Below, piece by piece: positions 52,952 to 61,795 of a DNA stretch of 64,000 bases. The stretch comes from an uncultured Aequorivita sp. (GTDB taxonomy: Bacteria; Bacteroidota; Bacteroidia; Flavobacteriales; Flavobacteriaceae): assembly GCA_937125455.1 (NCBI GenBank), contig CAKZLK010000038.1, positions 103,171 to 167,170 on the forward strand. Reading direction: 5' to 3'. A model generated the notes under the pieces. It was not told where the DNA came from. It saw only the letters and a program-made list of their open reading frames with translations, and did not search any database. The position numbers and the translations under genes were made by a program. Position 1 is the stretch's first letter; each line of letters opens with the position of its first letter.

Positions 52952-54709
52952 ATGGGCGTAACAATTAAAATGCCATTGACTTTCGAGGTGTGCTTTCCTG
53001 AAGATGAACAAAAATCCATAGACCATTATTTGAAGGATTTAGGCAAGGATATGCGATTGTTAATGGGTTCTTTTCTATTGGGAATTAAAAATAGCGGTTC
53101 TAAATTTTCTGGTCTTACAGGCTTTTTGCCAGAATATTTTTCAGAAGCCAATTTTCAATTTGCAGATAGTGTTTATAAACGGATGGTAATTTTTGCAAGA
53201 GAAAATGATTTCGATATAGAAAGTTTTGAAGTCCTATATCCAATGAGTAGTCTTACCTATTTTGAGTACGTTTACGATAATCCAGCCGAATTTGATAATA
53301 AGGAATATAGCAGAGAGGAATTTTTAGATATTGAAATCAATTTTTTCAAGGCCTACACTGTTTTCAATCAAAAAACAATTACAGAACGAGGTAAGGATTT
53401 AGCTCAAAATTTTAAGGAATATGATATTGAGGGCAATCTCACGAATTTTTTCATAGGAAATAATCTGCACAGTTTCGATATTACAGACTACCAAATAAAT
53501 AAGGTGTTTTACTGTCAATTTTTGAAAGCCTACAGTTTCTTTGAGTTTTTAGAATCATTTCAAGGTAGTGAACATCTAATCAAGGCATTTTATAATTATT
53601 ATGATGTCCCAAATTTCAAGAAGTATCTTCATAAATTATTGGGTATTGTTTTTCCCGTGCTAACCGCAAAAAGAGAGGCTCAAACTGAAATACATCTGGA
53701 GGCTGACAAGCAGGAAGAACTTTCATTGTTTATTGAGAAACATATAAAACTGGATGATGAAAGGTTAACCGATTTTGATTTTACCAAAACTCGAAGTTAT
53801 CCGCTCTATAAAATAGATGAAGGAAAATATAGAATTATCTATCCATTATTTGTGGTGGAAATGATTTACAAAGGCTTGTATTTTCGTTTTAAGGACATCA
53901 ATGCCACGCTTCCGGAAAACCAACAGTTAAAAAACCTTTATGGCATTAAAAATTTAGAATTTTCTGAACAATATTTATTGAATCAAACACTTAAGAAGAT
54001 ATTTGGTAATAGATTTATACAAAAGTCCGGTAAGGAATTGGATGCAGAGTTTGAAGGAGCACCGGATTATTATGTGCGCAATGGCAAAAGAATATTTTTG
54101 TTTGAATCGAAGGATGTTCTTTTAGGAAAGGAAATAAAGCAATCTACCAACTATTATGAAGTATTGGAAAAGCTTAAAATAACCTTTGTAGAAAATGAAA
54201 AAGGCAAGGCTAAAGCAGTGTTGCAACTTAAAGACACCATAAGAGAGATATTGACCCAATCACTTTCATTTGATAAAAACGCACCCTCTGAAAAAGCCCA
54301 TATATATCCAATATTAATTGTCCATTACAGAATGTTCAATACGCCAGGAATGAATAAGCTAATTGATGGGTGGTTTAAAAATGCACTCACAATTTTAAAT
54401 AAAGAAGGTTTGAATGTAGAAAATGTAAGAAGTCTTATCATTATAGATATGGACACTCTAATTTATAACAGCCACTTTTTTGAAACCCGCAAACTTTCTT
54501 TTGAAGATTGTCTGTTGGAATACCATACCAAGTATTTGAATATAAATTTGAAAAACCACCGCTTCAAAAACCAACAACAAGTTGACGATATTATTAGTGA
54601 GAGCTATGCCTCTTTCGCCCACTACCTCGATAACAAAATTGACGACAAATTTAGAAGGCCAAAACCAACAGAATTATTGGAGAAAATGATAAGTGTAGTC
54701 ACAAAATAA
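52952..54709 (+). CDS. Uncharacterised large protein with PD-(D/E)xK-like motif
   Basis: 585 residues with no membrane segment or signal. I recognise no named family. Near residue 371 the sequence reads GAPDYYVRNGKRIFLFESKD: P371-D372, a 12-residue gap, then E385-S-K387, which fits the catalytic PD-(D/E)xK of restriction-endonuclease-like nucleases, on predicted beta strands. The first 250 residues are mostly helical. The next gene, a cyclase-like protein, starts 10 bp after the stop, so the pair is probably one transcript. Confidence 0.75.
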   Translation: MGVTIKMPLTFEVCFPEDEQKSIDHYLKDLGKDMRLLMGSFLLGIKNSGSKFSGLTGFLPEYFSEANFQFADSVYKRMVIFARENDFDIESFEVLYPMSSLTYFEYVYDNPAEFDNKEYSREEFLDIEINFFKAYTVFNQKTITERGKDLAQNFKEYDIEGNLTNFFIGNNLHSFDITDYQINKVFYCQFLKAYSFFEFLESFQGSEHLIKAFYNYYDVPNFKKYLHKLLGIVFPVLTAKREAQTEIHLEADKQEELSLFIEKHIKLDDERLTDFDFTKTRSYPLYKIDEGKYRIIYPLFVVEMIYKGLYFRFKDINATLPENQQLKNLYGIKNLEFSEQYLLNQTLKKIFGNRFIQKSGKELDAEFEGAPDYYVRNGKRIFLFESKDVLLGKEIKQSTNYYEVLEKLKITFVENEKGKAKAVLQLKDTIREILTQSLSFDKNAPSEKAHIYPILIVHYRMFNTPGMNKLIDGWFKNALTILNKEGLNVENVRSLIIIDMDTLIYNSHFFETRKLSFEDCLLEYHTKYLNINLKNHRFKNQQQVDDIISESYASFAHYLDNKIDDKFRRPKPTELLEKMISVVTK

Positions 54710-54719
54710 AATTTTCATT

Positions 54720-55517
54720 ATGAATTATGAATACCGTATTTGTTGCTTTATAGATATTTTAGGTTTTAAATCGCATATTGATTCTACTGTTGATGATTCT
54801 GGAAATGATGTCGAGGATAAAATAAAGAGCATAAAACAAATTATTGATATCGCCAATAAAATTTTAATAGAATATGATAGTGGCATTTCAAAATCGAAAA
54901 TGGTAACACAGTTTTCTGATTCTATTGTAATATCATTTAGAATTGAGGAAACAAGCGAAGTGTTTTATTCTCTAATTGATTTGCTTCATATTGCTTTTGA
55001 ACTTGCAAATAACGGATATTTGACCAGAGGCGGTGTGAGCGTAGGCAAACTGTTGCATACAGAAAATCATATTTTTGGACCTGCACTTGTGGATGCTTAC
55101 ATTCTTGAGTCCCAAAAAGCGATTGACCCAAGAATTATTATAAGTGAGGAAGTTATTGAGATTGGCAAGGAATATAGAATGCCTCATAATTCATTGGAAG
55201 ATGAGACTGAAAGCATAATGAGTTGTCTATCTTTAGATGATGATGGTTTTTATTATATAGATTATATTACACAGGCTAATGACGAATTGGATGAACCAAA
55301 TTATGATTTAGTCCTATATTTAAAAAAATTGAAAAGCCTGATAGAGATTGGGTTGAACTCTAATTCAAATAGTGTCATTACTAAACACGAATGGCTTAAG
55401 AAAAAATATAATAATTATCTTACACAAATTCAGGAAAACATTAAAGACTGGAAACATATTGATAACGACCGACAATTATTACTTGATTTTAAAAATCTCA
55501 CTTTAATAAAAGATTAA
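54720..55517 (+). CDS. Class III nucleotidyl-cyclase-like protein
   Basis: 265 residues. CCFIDILGFKS (Asp12) resembles the first metal-binding strand of class III cyclases (DIxGFT). QFSDSIVISF (Asp67) matches the second metal Asp position. RGGVSVGKLLHTENHIFGPALVDAYILES (103-131) mirrors the G-x-H-x-G...A-x-x-LE segment. The usual adenine-specifying residues are not apparent, so it may use another nucleotide or be inactive. The C-terminal 100 residues are helical and unassigned. It is paired with the PD-(D/E)xK candidate upstream. Confidence 0.65.
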   Translation: MNYEYRICCFIDILGFKSHIDSTVDDSGNDVEDKIKSIKQIIDIANKILIEYDSGISKSKMVTQFSDSIVISFRIEETSEVFYSLIDLLHIAFELANNGYLTRGGVSVGKLLHTENHIFGPALVDAYILESQKAIDPRIIISEEVIEIGKEYRMPHNSLEDETESIMSCLSLDDDGFYYIDYITQANDELDEPNYDLVLYLKKLKSLIEIGLNSNSNSVITKHEWLKKKYNNYLTQIQENIKDWKHIDNDRQLLLDFKNLTLIKD

Positions 55518-55612
55518 AGTTATTATGCCCCACCTTCGGCACTTACTCATTCACTCGTTCCGTGCCTACACTCATTCATTCCCAAGAGCCTTCACTTCCG
55601 CGCAGTACAGGC

Positions 55613-55666
55613 TGTAATTACATATAAAACAATAGTGACAAATAGATTTTGGTTAATGTAATTACA
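55613..55666. repeat. Two copies of the perfect palindrome TGTAATTACA
   Basis: TGTAATTACA occurs at 55613-55622 and 55657-55666, 44 bp apart centre to centre. It lies in the 820-bp non-coding stretch 55518-56340, between the cargo genes and ssb, which otherwise shows no convincing gene apart from the 33-residue frame at 56179. Possible operator or element-specific signal. Confidence 0.5.
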
Positions 55667-56058
55667 CCCAGTACTTTTTGCCTTTGCGCAAACACCAGAA
55701 AATAAGTCTATTCTGGAAAAGATTCCCTACAAAGAAATTCATTTAAAATACGTTAAGCACATTCCCGCTTCATTCCATTCCGAGGAAAGAGCTTAACTAC
55801 AAAAAGTCTTGGACCCAATCCCCAATTTTGGTTTTGCATTCCACTTGCCCTTCCCGCCCCGAAACTTCGGGACTGGGATGGGACGCTTCATTTCCAAACA
55901 AAAATTGTGAATTAAGTCCGCTTCATCGGAATATCATTTTTGCATTTTGTACCACTTCTTTGGATTGCGTACTTCACAGAGCCATTTAGACAACTTCCCG
56001 AACCGCCACTGACCTTACCTTTTTTTGACAGCAAAACAACAACATTCATTCTTGGACG

Positions 56059-56073
56059 GCGGCATAAAGCCGC
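56059..56073. repeat. Short GC-rich hairpin
   Basis: GCGGC (56059-56063) and GCCGC (56069-56073) flank ATAAA. It lies in the same non-coding stretch and has no T run. Confidence 0.35.
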
Positions 56074-56178
56074 TTCGCTATTTATACGCCTTACCAACCC
56101 TGAATATTGTACCACCATAAGCAACAAAAAAAGGTAACAGCGACGGCTCTATGGGAAGTAAATCTAAAAACGAATCTT

Positions 56179-56280
56179 ATGAAATCTTACGAAATCAATA
56201 AAAGGGAAGTGGAAACAAAGTTAAAAAAACAAAAAAAGGAAAACGCTCTGGATATAATAAGTAAATCACTTCAAAAATAG
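56179..56280 (+). CDS. Possible 33-residue basic peptide
   Basis: MKSYEINKREVETKLKKQKKE followed by a short helical tail, ending LQK. It is very lysine-rich and lies 60 bp upstream of ssb. It could be a small leader gene of the replication or transfer region, but short frames of this kind also arise by chance. Confidence 0.3.
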   Translation: MKSYEINKREVETKLKKQKKENALDIISKSLQK

Positions 56281-56290
56281 AAACGCAAAC

Positions 56291-56310
56291 CGTCCGAAGG
56301 GTTCGGATGG
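56291..56310. promoter_or_regulatory. Palindrome upstream of ssb
   Basis: TCCGAA (56293-56298) and TTCGGA (56302-56307) form a hairpin or operator 31 bp before the ssb start codon. Its role is unknown. Confidence 0.3.
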
Positions 56311-56340
56311 AATTTTAATTAATCCTTTAATCTTTTAATC

Positions 56341-56694
56341 ATGAGTACACTAAAAAACAAAGTACAGCTGATCGGGAACGTGGGCAATGCCCCCGAGACC
56401 AAGACCCTTGAGAGCGGCAAAAAAGTCGCAAACTTTTCACTTGCAACCAATGAGTTTTATAAAAATTCAGAGGGTGAAAAAGTGCAGAACACCCAATGGC
56501 ACAATATTGTTGCCTGGGGCAAGATTGCCGAAATCGTTGAGAAATACGTGGGCAAAGGAAAGGAAGTAGCCATAGAAGGCAAATTGACCTCCCGTTCCTA
56601 TGAGACCGAAGCAGGGGAGAAACGATATGTTACCGAAGTGGTAGCAGACGAAATCCTGTTGCTCGGAACCAAGGATAACGGAAACGCTGAATAA
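56341..56694 (+). CDS. ssb: Single-stranded DNA-binding protein
   Basis: 117 residues, shorter than chromosomal SSB. The OB-fold is complete (MSTLKNKVQLIGNVGNAPETK, KVANFSLATNEFYKNSEGEKVQNTQWHNIVAWGKIAEIVEKYVGKGKEVAIEGKL), but the acidic C-terminal tail ends GNAE without the DDDIPF tip that recruits partners. Plasmid- or ICE-encoded SSBs often look like this. It protects single strands during conjugative DNA processing. A perfect hairpin follows the stop. Confidence 0.9.
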   Translation: MSTLKNKVQLIGNVGNAPETKTLESGKKVANFSLATNEFYKNSEGEKVQNTQWHNIVAWGKIAEIVEKYVGKGKEVAIEGKLTSRSYETEAGEKRYVTEVVADEILLLGTKDNGNAE

Positions 56695-56708
56695 CAGCGG
56701 TAAAATGT

Positions 56709-56744
56709 AAGAGGGCGCTTGCGACCAAAACAACGCGCCCTCTT
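56709..56744 (+). terminator. Hairpin after ssb
   Basis: AAGAGGGCGC (56709-56718) pairs perfectly with GCGCCCTCTT (56735-56744). The following sequence is AT-rich but only weakly T-rich, so termination is probable rather than certain. Confidence 0.6.
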
Positions 56745-56775
56745 ATTCATTATTAACTTCTAAAAAAATTCAACA

Positions 56776-57156
56776 ATGAAAGCACAAGTTAACGAAATAA
56801 AACAGGGATTGCAACATTTTTCTGGAACGGATATGTTCTATCAAATCCCACTGACACGCACCCGATTTACCAATGGAATTAAGTATTTGGTGGAAACCGC
56901 TGAATGTTTTTGGTTGGTCACGGACACTTCTATAATAGCGAAGAGCCTAATGCAAAAAAGCTATTTCATAACCATTGACTTTAAGAGGTTATCGGAAGAG
57001 GAACAGCAAAAAATGGGTTGCGAGGCGACCATCACTTATGGCGATGGAAATGGAACTGTTTTGGAAACCCATAAATATAGGGCAACGGATTTTCCGCTTG
57101 ATGAACTCCGGCTTTATTTCATCAACAATACCCTCTTGTTGCCAAGTGAATATTAA
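56776..57156 (+). CDS. DUF6876-type protein
   Basis: 126 residues without signal or membrane segment. QHFSGTDMFYQIPLTRTRFTNGIKYLVETAECFWLVTD is the conserved core of this family, frequent on Bacteroidota plasmids and conjugative elements. Function unknown. It lies between ssb and a 65-residue gene, consistent with an element accessory cluster. Confidence 0.75.
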   Translation: MKAQVNEIKQGLQHFSGTDMFYQIPLTRTRFTNGIKYLVETAECFWLVTDTSIIAKSLMQKSYFITIDFKRLSEEEQQKMGCEATITYGDGNGTVLETHKYRATDFPLDELRLYFINNTLLLPSEY

Positions 57157-57174
57157 GACTCTAAAACATTTGAT

Positions 57175-57372
57175 ATGATTTACCTTAATTATTCAAACTT
57201 GAACGAGGAGACCCAAAACCAACTTCTTGAAAACTCCAAAAAGGAAATCGAGAAACGTTTTGGGGATGATATCCGGAGGTACGCCGATGAAAATCACATT
57301 GATTTTGAAAAGATGCTGGAAGAGGAAGCACAGCGAAATCTTTACAGTTACGATTTTGTATTTGTAATTTAA
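57175..57372 (+). CDS. Small hypothetical protein of mobile elements
   Basis: 65 residues, acidic and helical (LNEETQNQLLENSKKEIEKRFGDDIRRYADENHIDFEKMLEEEAQRNLYSYDF). Similar small proteins accompany DUF6876 genes on Bacteroidota elements. It starts 18 bp after that gene and is followed by a terminator. Confidence 0.65.
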   Translation: MIYLNYSNLNEETQNQLLENSKKEIEKRFGDDIRRYADENHIDFEKMLEEEAQRNLYSYDFVFVI

Positions 57373-57390
57373 ATCTTAAAAATCAAAATC

Positions 57391-57425
57391 CAAGGACCTT
57401 TGAATTTTCAAGGGTCTTTGTTTTT
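57391..57425 (+). terminator. Terminator after the 57175 gene
   Basis: AAGGACCTTTGAA pairs with TTCAAGGGTCTTT, a 13-bp stem with two G-T wobbles, followed by TTTGTTTTT. Confidence 0.7.
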
Positions 57426-57540
57426 AAACGGATTCCATTTTTCTCAATAATTCTATTTTTTCTTTGGTAATACTTACAAAATTTTATTTTTAAAATCTTA
57501 AAAAATTCAAATCTCATTTCAGTCAGTAAATAAGCCATTA

Positions 57541-57640
57541 CATTCAGGTGTAATGGTATTTTTTTTGGTCCAGCGAGCTGGACGAAAAGGAATAGCAAGA
57601 GGGTAACACGCTGCGCGATGTTAAGGACTCCAATTTACTT
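57541..57640. other. Candidate origin of transfer (oriT) region
   Basis: This AT-rich gap, just upstream of the mobilization genes, contains TTACA-TTCAGG-TGTAA, the perfect hairpin GTCCAGC-GA-GCTGGAC (57568-57583) and a following GC-richer segment with AACACGCTGCGCGATGTT. Inverted repeats beside relaxase genes are typical of oriT. I cannot identify a nic site, so this is inference from location and structure. The rest of 57373-57762 shows no gene. Confidence 0.35.
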
Positions 57641-57762
57641 TGCAATAATTTGATTTATAGATACTTGGGTGTTTATTTTAGTTTGAAAACGTAAAATCTT
57701 TAGATATTTTTCACGGAAAAACCCAGCAGCACCAGAAAAACTAATAAATTTTTCACGAAAAA

Positions 57763-58149
57763 ATGGACAAGGGATATGAAAATGAACAGTTTGAAAGCTT
57801 GAGCATCAAGCAATCGGTGGCCAAAAGATTTAAGAAATATTGCAGGTCAATATCTAAATCGCAGTCCATGACCCTATTGTTGATGTTGGAATTTTTTGCT
57901 GATAACGGCATCTCACCGATGGATTCCCTGGGACCAAATTTGAGGGCGTCGGAAATACGGATTATGAAACGGATAAACGCGGTAATAGCAATTATGAGGG
58001 ATATGGAAAAAACGCAGACAAAGCCAACGGCTGCGATGATACTCTCTCTTTTTGAGGAGTCAGCACCACATGAAAAACCCCTCATTTTGGAAAAGAATAG
58101 GGGTGAGAAAAAACCTCCAAAATACACGGAACGAAATGATAAAACATAA
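57763..58149 (+). CDS. BfmA/BtgA-family mobilization protein
   Basis: 128 residues. ESLSIKQSVAKRFKKYCRSISKSQSMTLLLMLEFFADNGISP (about 12-53) is the ribbon-helix-helix-like DNA-binding start of BfmA/BtgA proteins, which bind oriT and help relaxase form the relaxosome. The C-terminus is basic and probably disordered. It starts just after the oriT candidate and 11 bp before the relaxase gene. Confidence 0.88.
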   Translation: MDKGYENEQFESLSIKQSVAKRFKKYCRSISKSQSMTLLLMLEFFADNGISPMDSLGPNLRASEIRIMKRINAVIAIMRDMEKTQTKPTAAMILSLFEESAPHEKPLILEKNRGEKKPPKYTERNDKT

Positions 58150-58160
58150 TATCGATACTC

Positions 58161-59189
58161 ATGTATATAACTATCACCCCCCAAAAATTGGGCGATAACT
58201 ATTCACAAAGTTCGGCAGATTTTGTGGAATATCTTGAAAAGGAAAACCAAGGTCTTGATCCCGGATATGAGGAATTCTTTTTTAATCAATATGAGGATAA
58301 AATATCGGCCAAGGAAGTGGTGAAGGATATTGATGGCAATACCGCCAAGCTTAAAAAGATAGAGCCCAAGTTTTATTCCATTACGGTCAGTCCTTCAAAA
58401 TATGAATTGAAACGTTTACAAAATCACGGTGTGGATCTAAAAAAGTACACCCGGGAATTGATGAAAGATTATGTGTCTTGTTTCAATCGTGAAATAAACG
58501 GTAGACCCATCTCTATTGATGACATTAAATACTATGCGAAAATTGAACATCAACGAACCTTTAAAGGATCGGACATTCAGATCCGCGAGAACCAACCTTT
58601 TGCAACCAAAATACTTGAACTTAAAAAAGAAATAAGAACGATTCAATCTGGAGAAAAGGAGGGAAGTATCAAAGCTTTGGAAAAGGAAATAATGAAACTG
58701 GAACGGGATGCTCCCCATCAGCAAAATGGTCAGCGTATTGTTCGGGGAATGAAAAAGGAAGGAAACCAGAGCCATATCCATATTATCGTAAGTAGAAAGG
58801 ATGCTTCCAACTCGTTCAGCCTTTCTCCTGGAAGTAAATACAAATCCTCCGAGGTAATGATGAATGGTAAAATGATAAAAAGGGGATTTGATCGTGATCA
58901 ATTTTTTGCAAAAGCTGAGAAAACTTTTGATCGGACTTTCGCATACCAACGAAACTTTGTGGAAACCTACCAAGCCAGAAAGGAGTTTATAAAAAGTCCG
59001 AATTTTTATTTTTCCGCTTTGTTGCAACTGCCTACCAATGAAAAAGCCATTGCGTTTAAATTGATACGGGAATCTGGGATGCCGGTCCAAAGCATTCCAA
59101 CAAACTCGGCACAATTGGCATTAAAGGTATTCAACAGACTGAGACGGGGAGTGGAGGTGGCAATCAAATCCAGTTCCATCGGAATCTAA
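58161..59189 (+). CDS. MobB-like relaxase (DUF5712 type)
   Basis: 342 residues. The motif HIHIIVSRKD (near residue 210) holds the H-x-H pair of relaxases. The N-terminal part (MYITITPQKLGDNYSQSSADFVEYLEKENQG) and PHQQNGQRIVRGMKKEGNQSH fit the BtgB/MobB group of Bacteroidota. It would nick one strand at oriT to start transfer. A catalytic Tyr is plausible near the N-terminus (Tyr2 or Tyr14) but not proved. It forms a run with BfmA/BtgA and the coupling protein. Confidence 0.82.
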   Translation: MYITITPQKLGDNYSQSSADFVEYLEKENQGLDPGYEEFFFNQYEDKISAKEVVKDIDGNTAKLKKIEPKFYSITVSPSKYELKRLQNHGVDLKKYTRELMKDYVSCFNREINGRPISIDDIKYYAKIEHQRTFKGSDIQIRENQPFATKILELKKEIRTIQSGEKEGSIKALEKEIMKLERDAPHQQNGQRIVRGMKKEGNQSHIHIIVSRKDASNSFSLSPGSKYKSSEVMMNGKMIKRGFDRDQFFAKAEKTFDRTFAYQRNFVETYQARKEFIKSPNFYFSALLQLPTNEKAIAFKLIRESGMPVQSIPTNSAQLALKVFNRLRRGVEVAIKSSSIGI

Positions 59190-59200
59190 TTTTTAAAAAT

Positions 59201-60784
59201 ATGGACTTTAATAATCCGATAATAATCATTGCAGTCATCGCTATGGCCAGTTTGATTTTTTATGGCATCTTCCAGTTGATAAGATTCGCCTTTTGGATTA
59301 ACCTATTTATAATTGTTTCGTTGGTTTATTTTTTGACGGATTCAATCGGTTTGACAAATTCCCTTTTATACTTTGCTTGTCCAATCCTACTGATAAATAC
59401 GGTGTTATTTGTGTTCTTTCAAAAAGGGACCAGTTCGTCAGAAGCAGGTTCCAAATACGAAGTCCATTTTAAATCGAATCATGGTGATTTTAAGATTCAA
59501 AATATTAGAAGGGGAGCTTCAATAATTGGAGCTGCAGGAAGTGGAAAGACCGAAAGCGTCGTGTATGGCTTTCTAAAACATTTCAAAAAACATTCTTTTT
59601 GTGGGGTTATCCACGACTACAAAGATTTTGAAATTACCGAAATGGCCTTTCCGCTTTTTAGGGATTCGGAAATCCCGTTTTATATGGTTTCCTTCGATAA
59701 AATAATTCATCGGGTGAATCCAATCGCGCCAAAATACCTTGAAAATGAAGAAAGTGTTAATGAGGTTTCCCGGGGTCTTGTTGAAAACCTTTTGGAACAA
59801 AGGGAGTCTGGTACCACTGGAAGTACAAAATTCTTTAATGATGCTGCAGAGGGATTGATAGGGGGACTTATCTGGAAACTTCGAACCTCCTATCCGCAGT
59901 ACTGCACATTGCCACATCTTATCGCAATCTATCAATATCTTGACACCGAAAGCTTGGTCGCTTTTTTAAGTTCAAATACCACTTCCAGGGCAATGGCTGA
60001 TGCCTTTATAAGCGGAAAGGAATCGGAGAGGCAGACTGCAGGGGTAAAGAGTACATTGGCCAACGCCTTAAAGCGGATTAGTACACAGCGCATATTTATG
60101 GCACTTTCCGCTGATGAAGTGCCGCTTAATATAAATAACAAGGATAATCCAGCTGTGATATCGGTAGTGAACAATCCGAAGTTTGAAACTGCATATTCTC
60201 CTGTAATTGCAACCATAATACATACCATCACTAAACAAATGAGTGTACGAAATTCGCTTCCTTCTTTTTTGATGATGGAGGAAGCTCCAACAATACGGCT
60301 ATTGAATATGCACCGCATTCCTGCAACCCTACGAAGCTATGATATTGCGACCATTTATGTGATGCAGGATAAGATACAAAACGATATGATGTATGGTGAC
60401 AAGGCTAGCAAAGCAATTTTGAGCAACCTTTCCTATCAATTCTTTGGAAAAGTCAATGATCCTGATACTGCGAAATATTACGAACGTTTTTTTGAAATAG
60501 TGAAAGATCCCACCAAAAGTATAAGCCGTGGCCATAACCTCGATTTTGATACCCGAATTACAACAGGGGAGAAGGAGATTCCAAAAATTCGGGCAGATGT
60601 CTTTTTTCGCTTAAAGCAGGGAGAGTTTATTACTTATGCGGATGGGAAGGATAAAAAGGTCCAGTTTAAACTCTCAAAAATTGAAAGGCAATTACCTGCC
60701 AAAATTCATAATTGTACAGAGACTGCTTTAGAAGAAAATTTTGAGAGGATATATCGAGAGGTCAGGTCTATTTTTAAACAGTAA
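59201..60784 (+). CDS. TraG/VirD4-family coupling protein
   Basis: 527 residues. Two N-terminal membrane helices (about 5-25 and 28-65) are followed by the Walker A GAAGSGKTES (near 111-120) and a Walker B-like segment FLMMEEAPTIRLL (near 358), within the TraM-binding/TraG C-terminal ATPase domain. It brings the relaxase-DNA complex to a type IV secretion channel. The channel genes themselves are not in the window, so the element may be mobilizable, or its transfer genes lie beyond 64 kb. Confidence 0.9.
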   Translation: MDFNNPIIIIAVIAMASLIFYGIFQLIRFAFWINLFIIVSLVYFLTDSIGLTNSLLYFACPILLINTVLFVFFQKGTSSSEAGSKYEVHFKSNHGDFKIQNIRRGASIIGAAGSGKTESVVYGFLKHFKKHSFCGVIHDYKDFEITEMAFPLFRDSEIPFYMVSFDKIIHRVNPIAPKYLENEESVNEVSRGLVENLLEQRESGTTGSTKFFNDAAEGLIGGLIWKLRTSYPQYCTLPHLIAIYQYLDTESLVAFLSSNTTSRAMADAFISGKESERQTAGVKSTLANALKRISTQRIFMALSADEVPLNINNKDNPAVISVVNNPKFETAYSPVIATIIHTITKQMSVRNSLPSFLMMEEAPTIRLLNMHRIPATLRSYDIATIYVMQDKIQNDMMYGDKASKAILSNLSYQFFGKVNDPDTAKYYERFFEIVKDPTKSISRGHNLDFDTRITTGEKEIPKIRADVFFRLKQGEFITYADGKDKKVQFKLSKIERQLPAKIHNCTETALEENFERIYREVRSIFKQ

Positions 60785-61203
60785 TTTTTTTTAAAAAACT
60801 GGGCACAATTTAAATAATTGATAAAAACGAATCATTTAAATCTGGTTCCTATAACTTCTTATTTTTTATGCTTTTATTTAACTGCTGGGACAAAGCCGGA
60901 AAACCCGAATTCAGAAACTTTTTTTAATCCCGACACTTATACTTACAGTTATTTAGTAATGCTCGTTGGCGAGAAAACAGTTGACAAAAGCAAGGTTTAT
61001 AAATATTCGTAAGAGTTTTGAAGCGAAAATAAAAACTCGCTAACTTGGGGTAATAAAAAAAGGACATTTCGTAGCTGACCGAAAAAAGTAGCGTTTTCCA
61101 ACAACGCATCCTATGAAAAGCACTAATCCCATTTCTAAAATAATATTCTTATTTTATTTATCTTATTCAAATGAATCTGCTACTACTATTATTATAATTT
61201 CGG

Positions 61204-61211
61204 TAATTTTG
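61204..61211 (+). promoter_or_regulatory. -7 box TAATTTTG
   Basis: TAATTTTG fits TAnnTTTG, 20 nt before the ATG at 61232. Nothing else is seen in the 450-bp gap between 60785 and 61231. Confidence 0.5.
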
Positions 61212-61231
61212 CGCTTCAAAATTACTGAATT

Positions 61232-61789
61232 ATGAAATATACAATTTTAGTTATCTTTTTAACAATAAGCGCCTTTGCACAAGGACAGGACTACAAAATT
61301 TCCCAATATTATGAAGGTTATATCATCAAAAAGGACGGCACCAAGGAACGAGGCTACATTTTATATGACGATGAATCTGTTAGGTATGAAAACGTAACCT
61401 TTAAGAAAGAACAAAAAGGCAAAAAAGAGCGATTTAAACCAAAGGATATCGCTGGTTATAAAGTTGCCGACAAGGTGTATCACACAGTGCAATTTCAGGA
61501 TATTCCTTTTAAGAATACTAAATTTTTGGTGTTGGAAAAAGAGGGTTGCTTAAATATGTATTCTTACAGAATGCATTCTGAAGGAGCATGGTCCACCGTA
61601 ATGATTTTGAAAAATGACAAGAAAGCCATAAATACACAGAACTTTATTATGGGTTATGCAGATAAAATGGCAGACCTTGTAAAAGACGATCAGGAATTGG
61701 CCGCTAAAATTAAGAATAAGGAAAAAGGCTATTCGCTTCTAAATATAGAGGCAATAGTAGATGAATATAACAGCAATTGTAAAAAATAG
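61232..61789 (+). CDS. Secreted hypothetical protein
   Basis: 185 residues with a signal peptide (ILVIFLTISAFAQGQ). The mature part contains YYEGYIIKKDGTKERGYILYDDE, a beta-rich pattern seen in many secreted Bacteroidota proteins of unknown function. The next gene starts 6 bp after its stop, so the pair is an operon. Confidence 0.75.
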   Translation: MKYTILVIFLTISAFAQGQDYKISQYYEGYIIKKDGTKERGYILYDDESVRYENVTFKKEQKGKKERFKPKDIAGYKVADKVYHTVQFQDIPFKNTKFLVLEKEGCLNMYSYRMHSEGAWSTVMILKNDKKAINTQNFIMGYADKMADLVKDDQELAAKIKNKEKGYSLLNIEAIVDEYNSNCKK

Positions 61790-61795
61790 AACCAG

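Noticed and set aside
55912..56127. Minus-strand 71-codon frame in the non-coding block, and its 65-codon plus-strand counterpart
   Set aside because: Overlapping open frames on both strands, no ribosome site or family pattern; the sequence looks structural rather than coding.
60818..61012. 64-codon frame after the coupling-protein gene
   Set aside because: It starts with a weak non-ATG codon, has no recognisable family or neighbour coupling, and the DNA is otherwise unremarkable.
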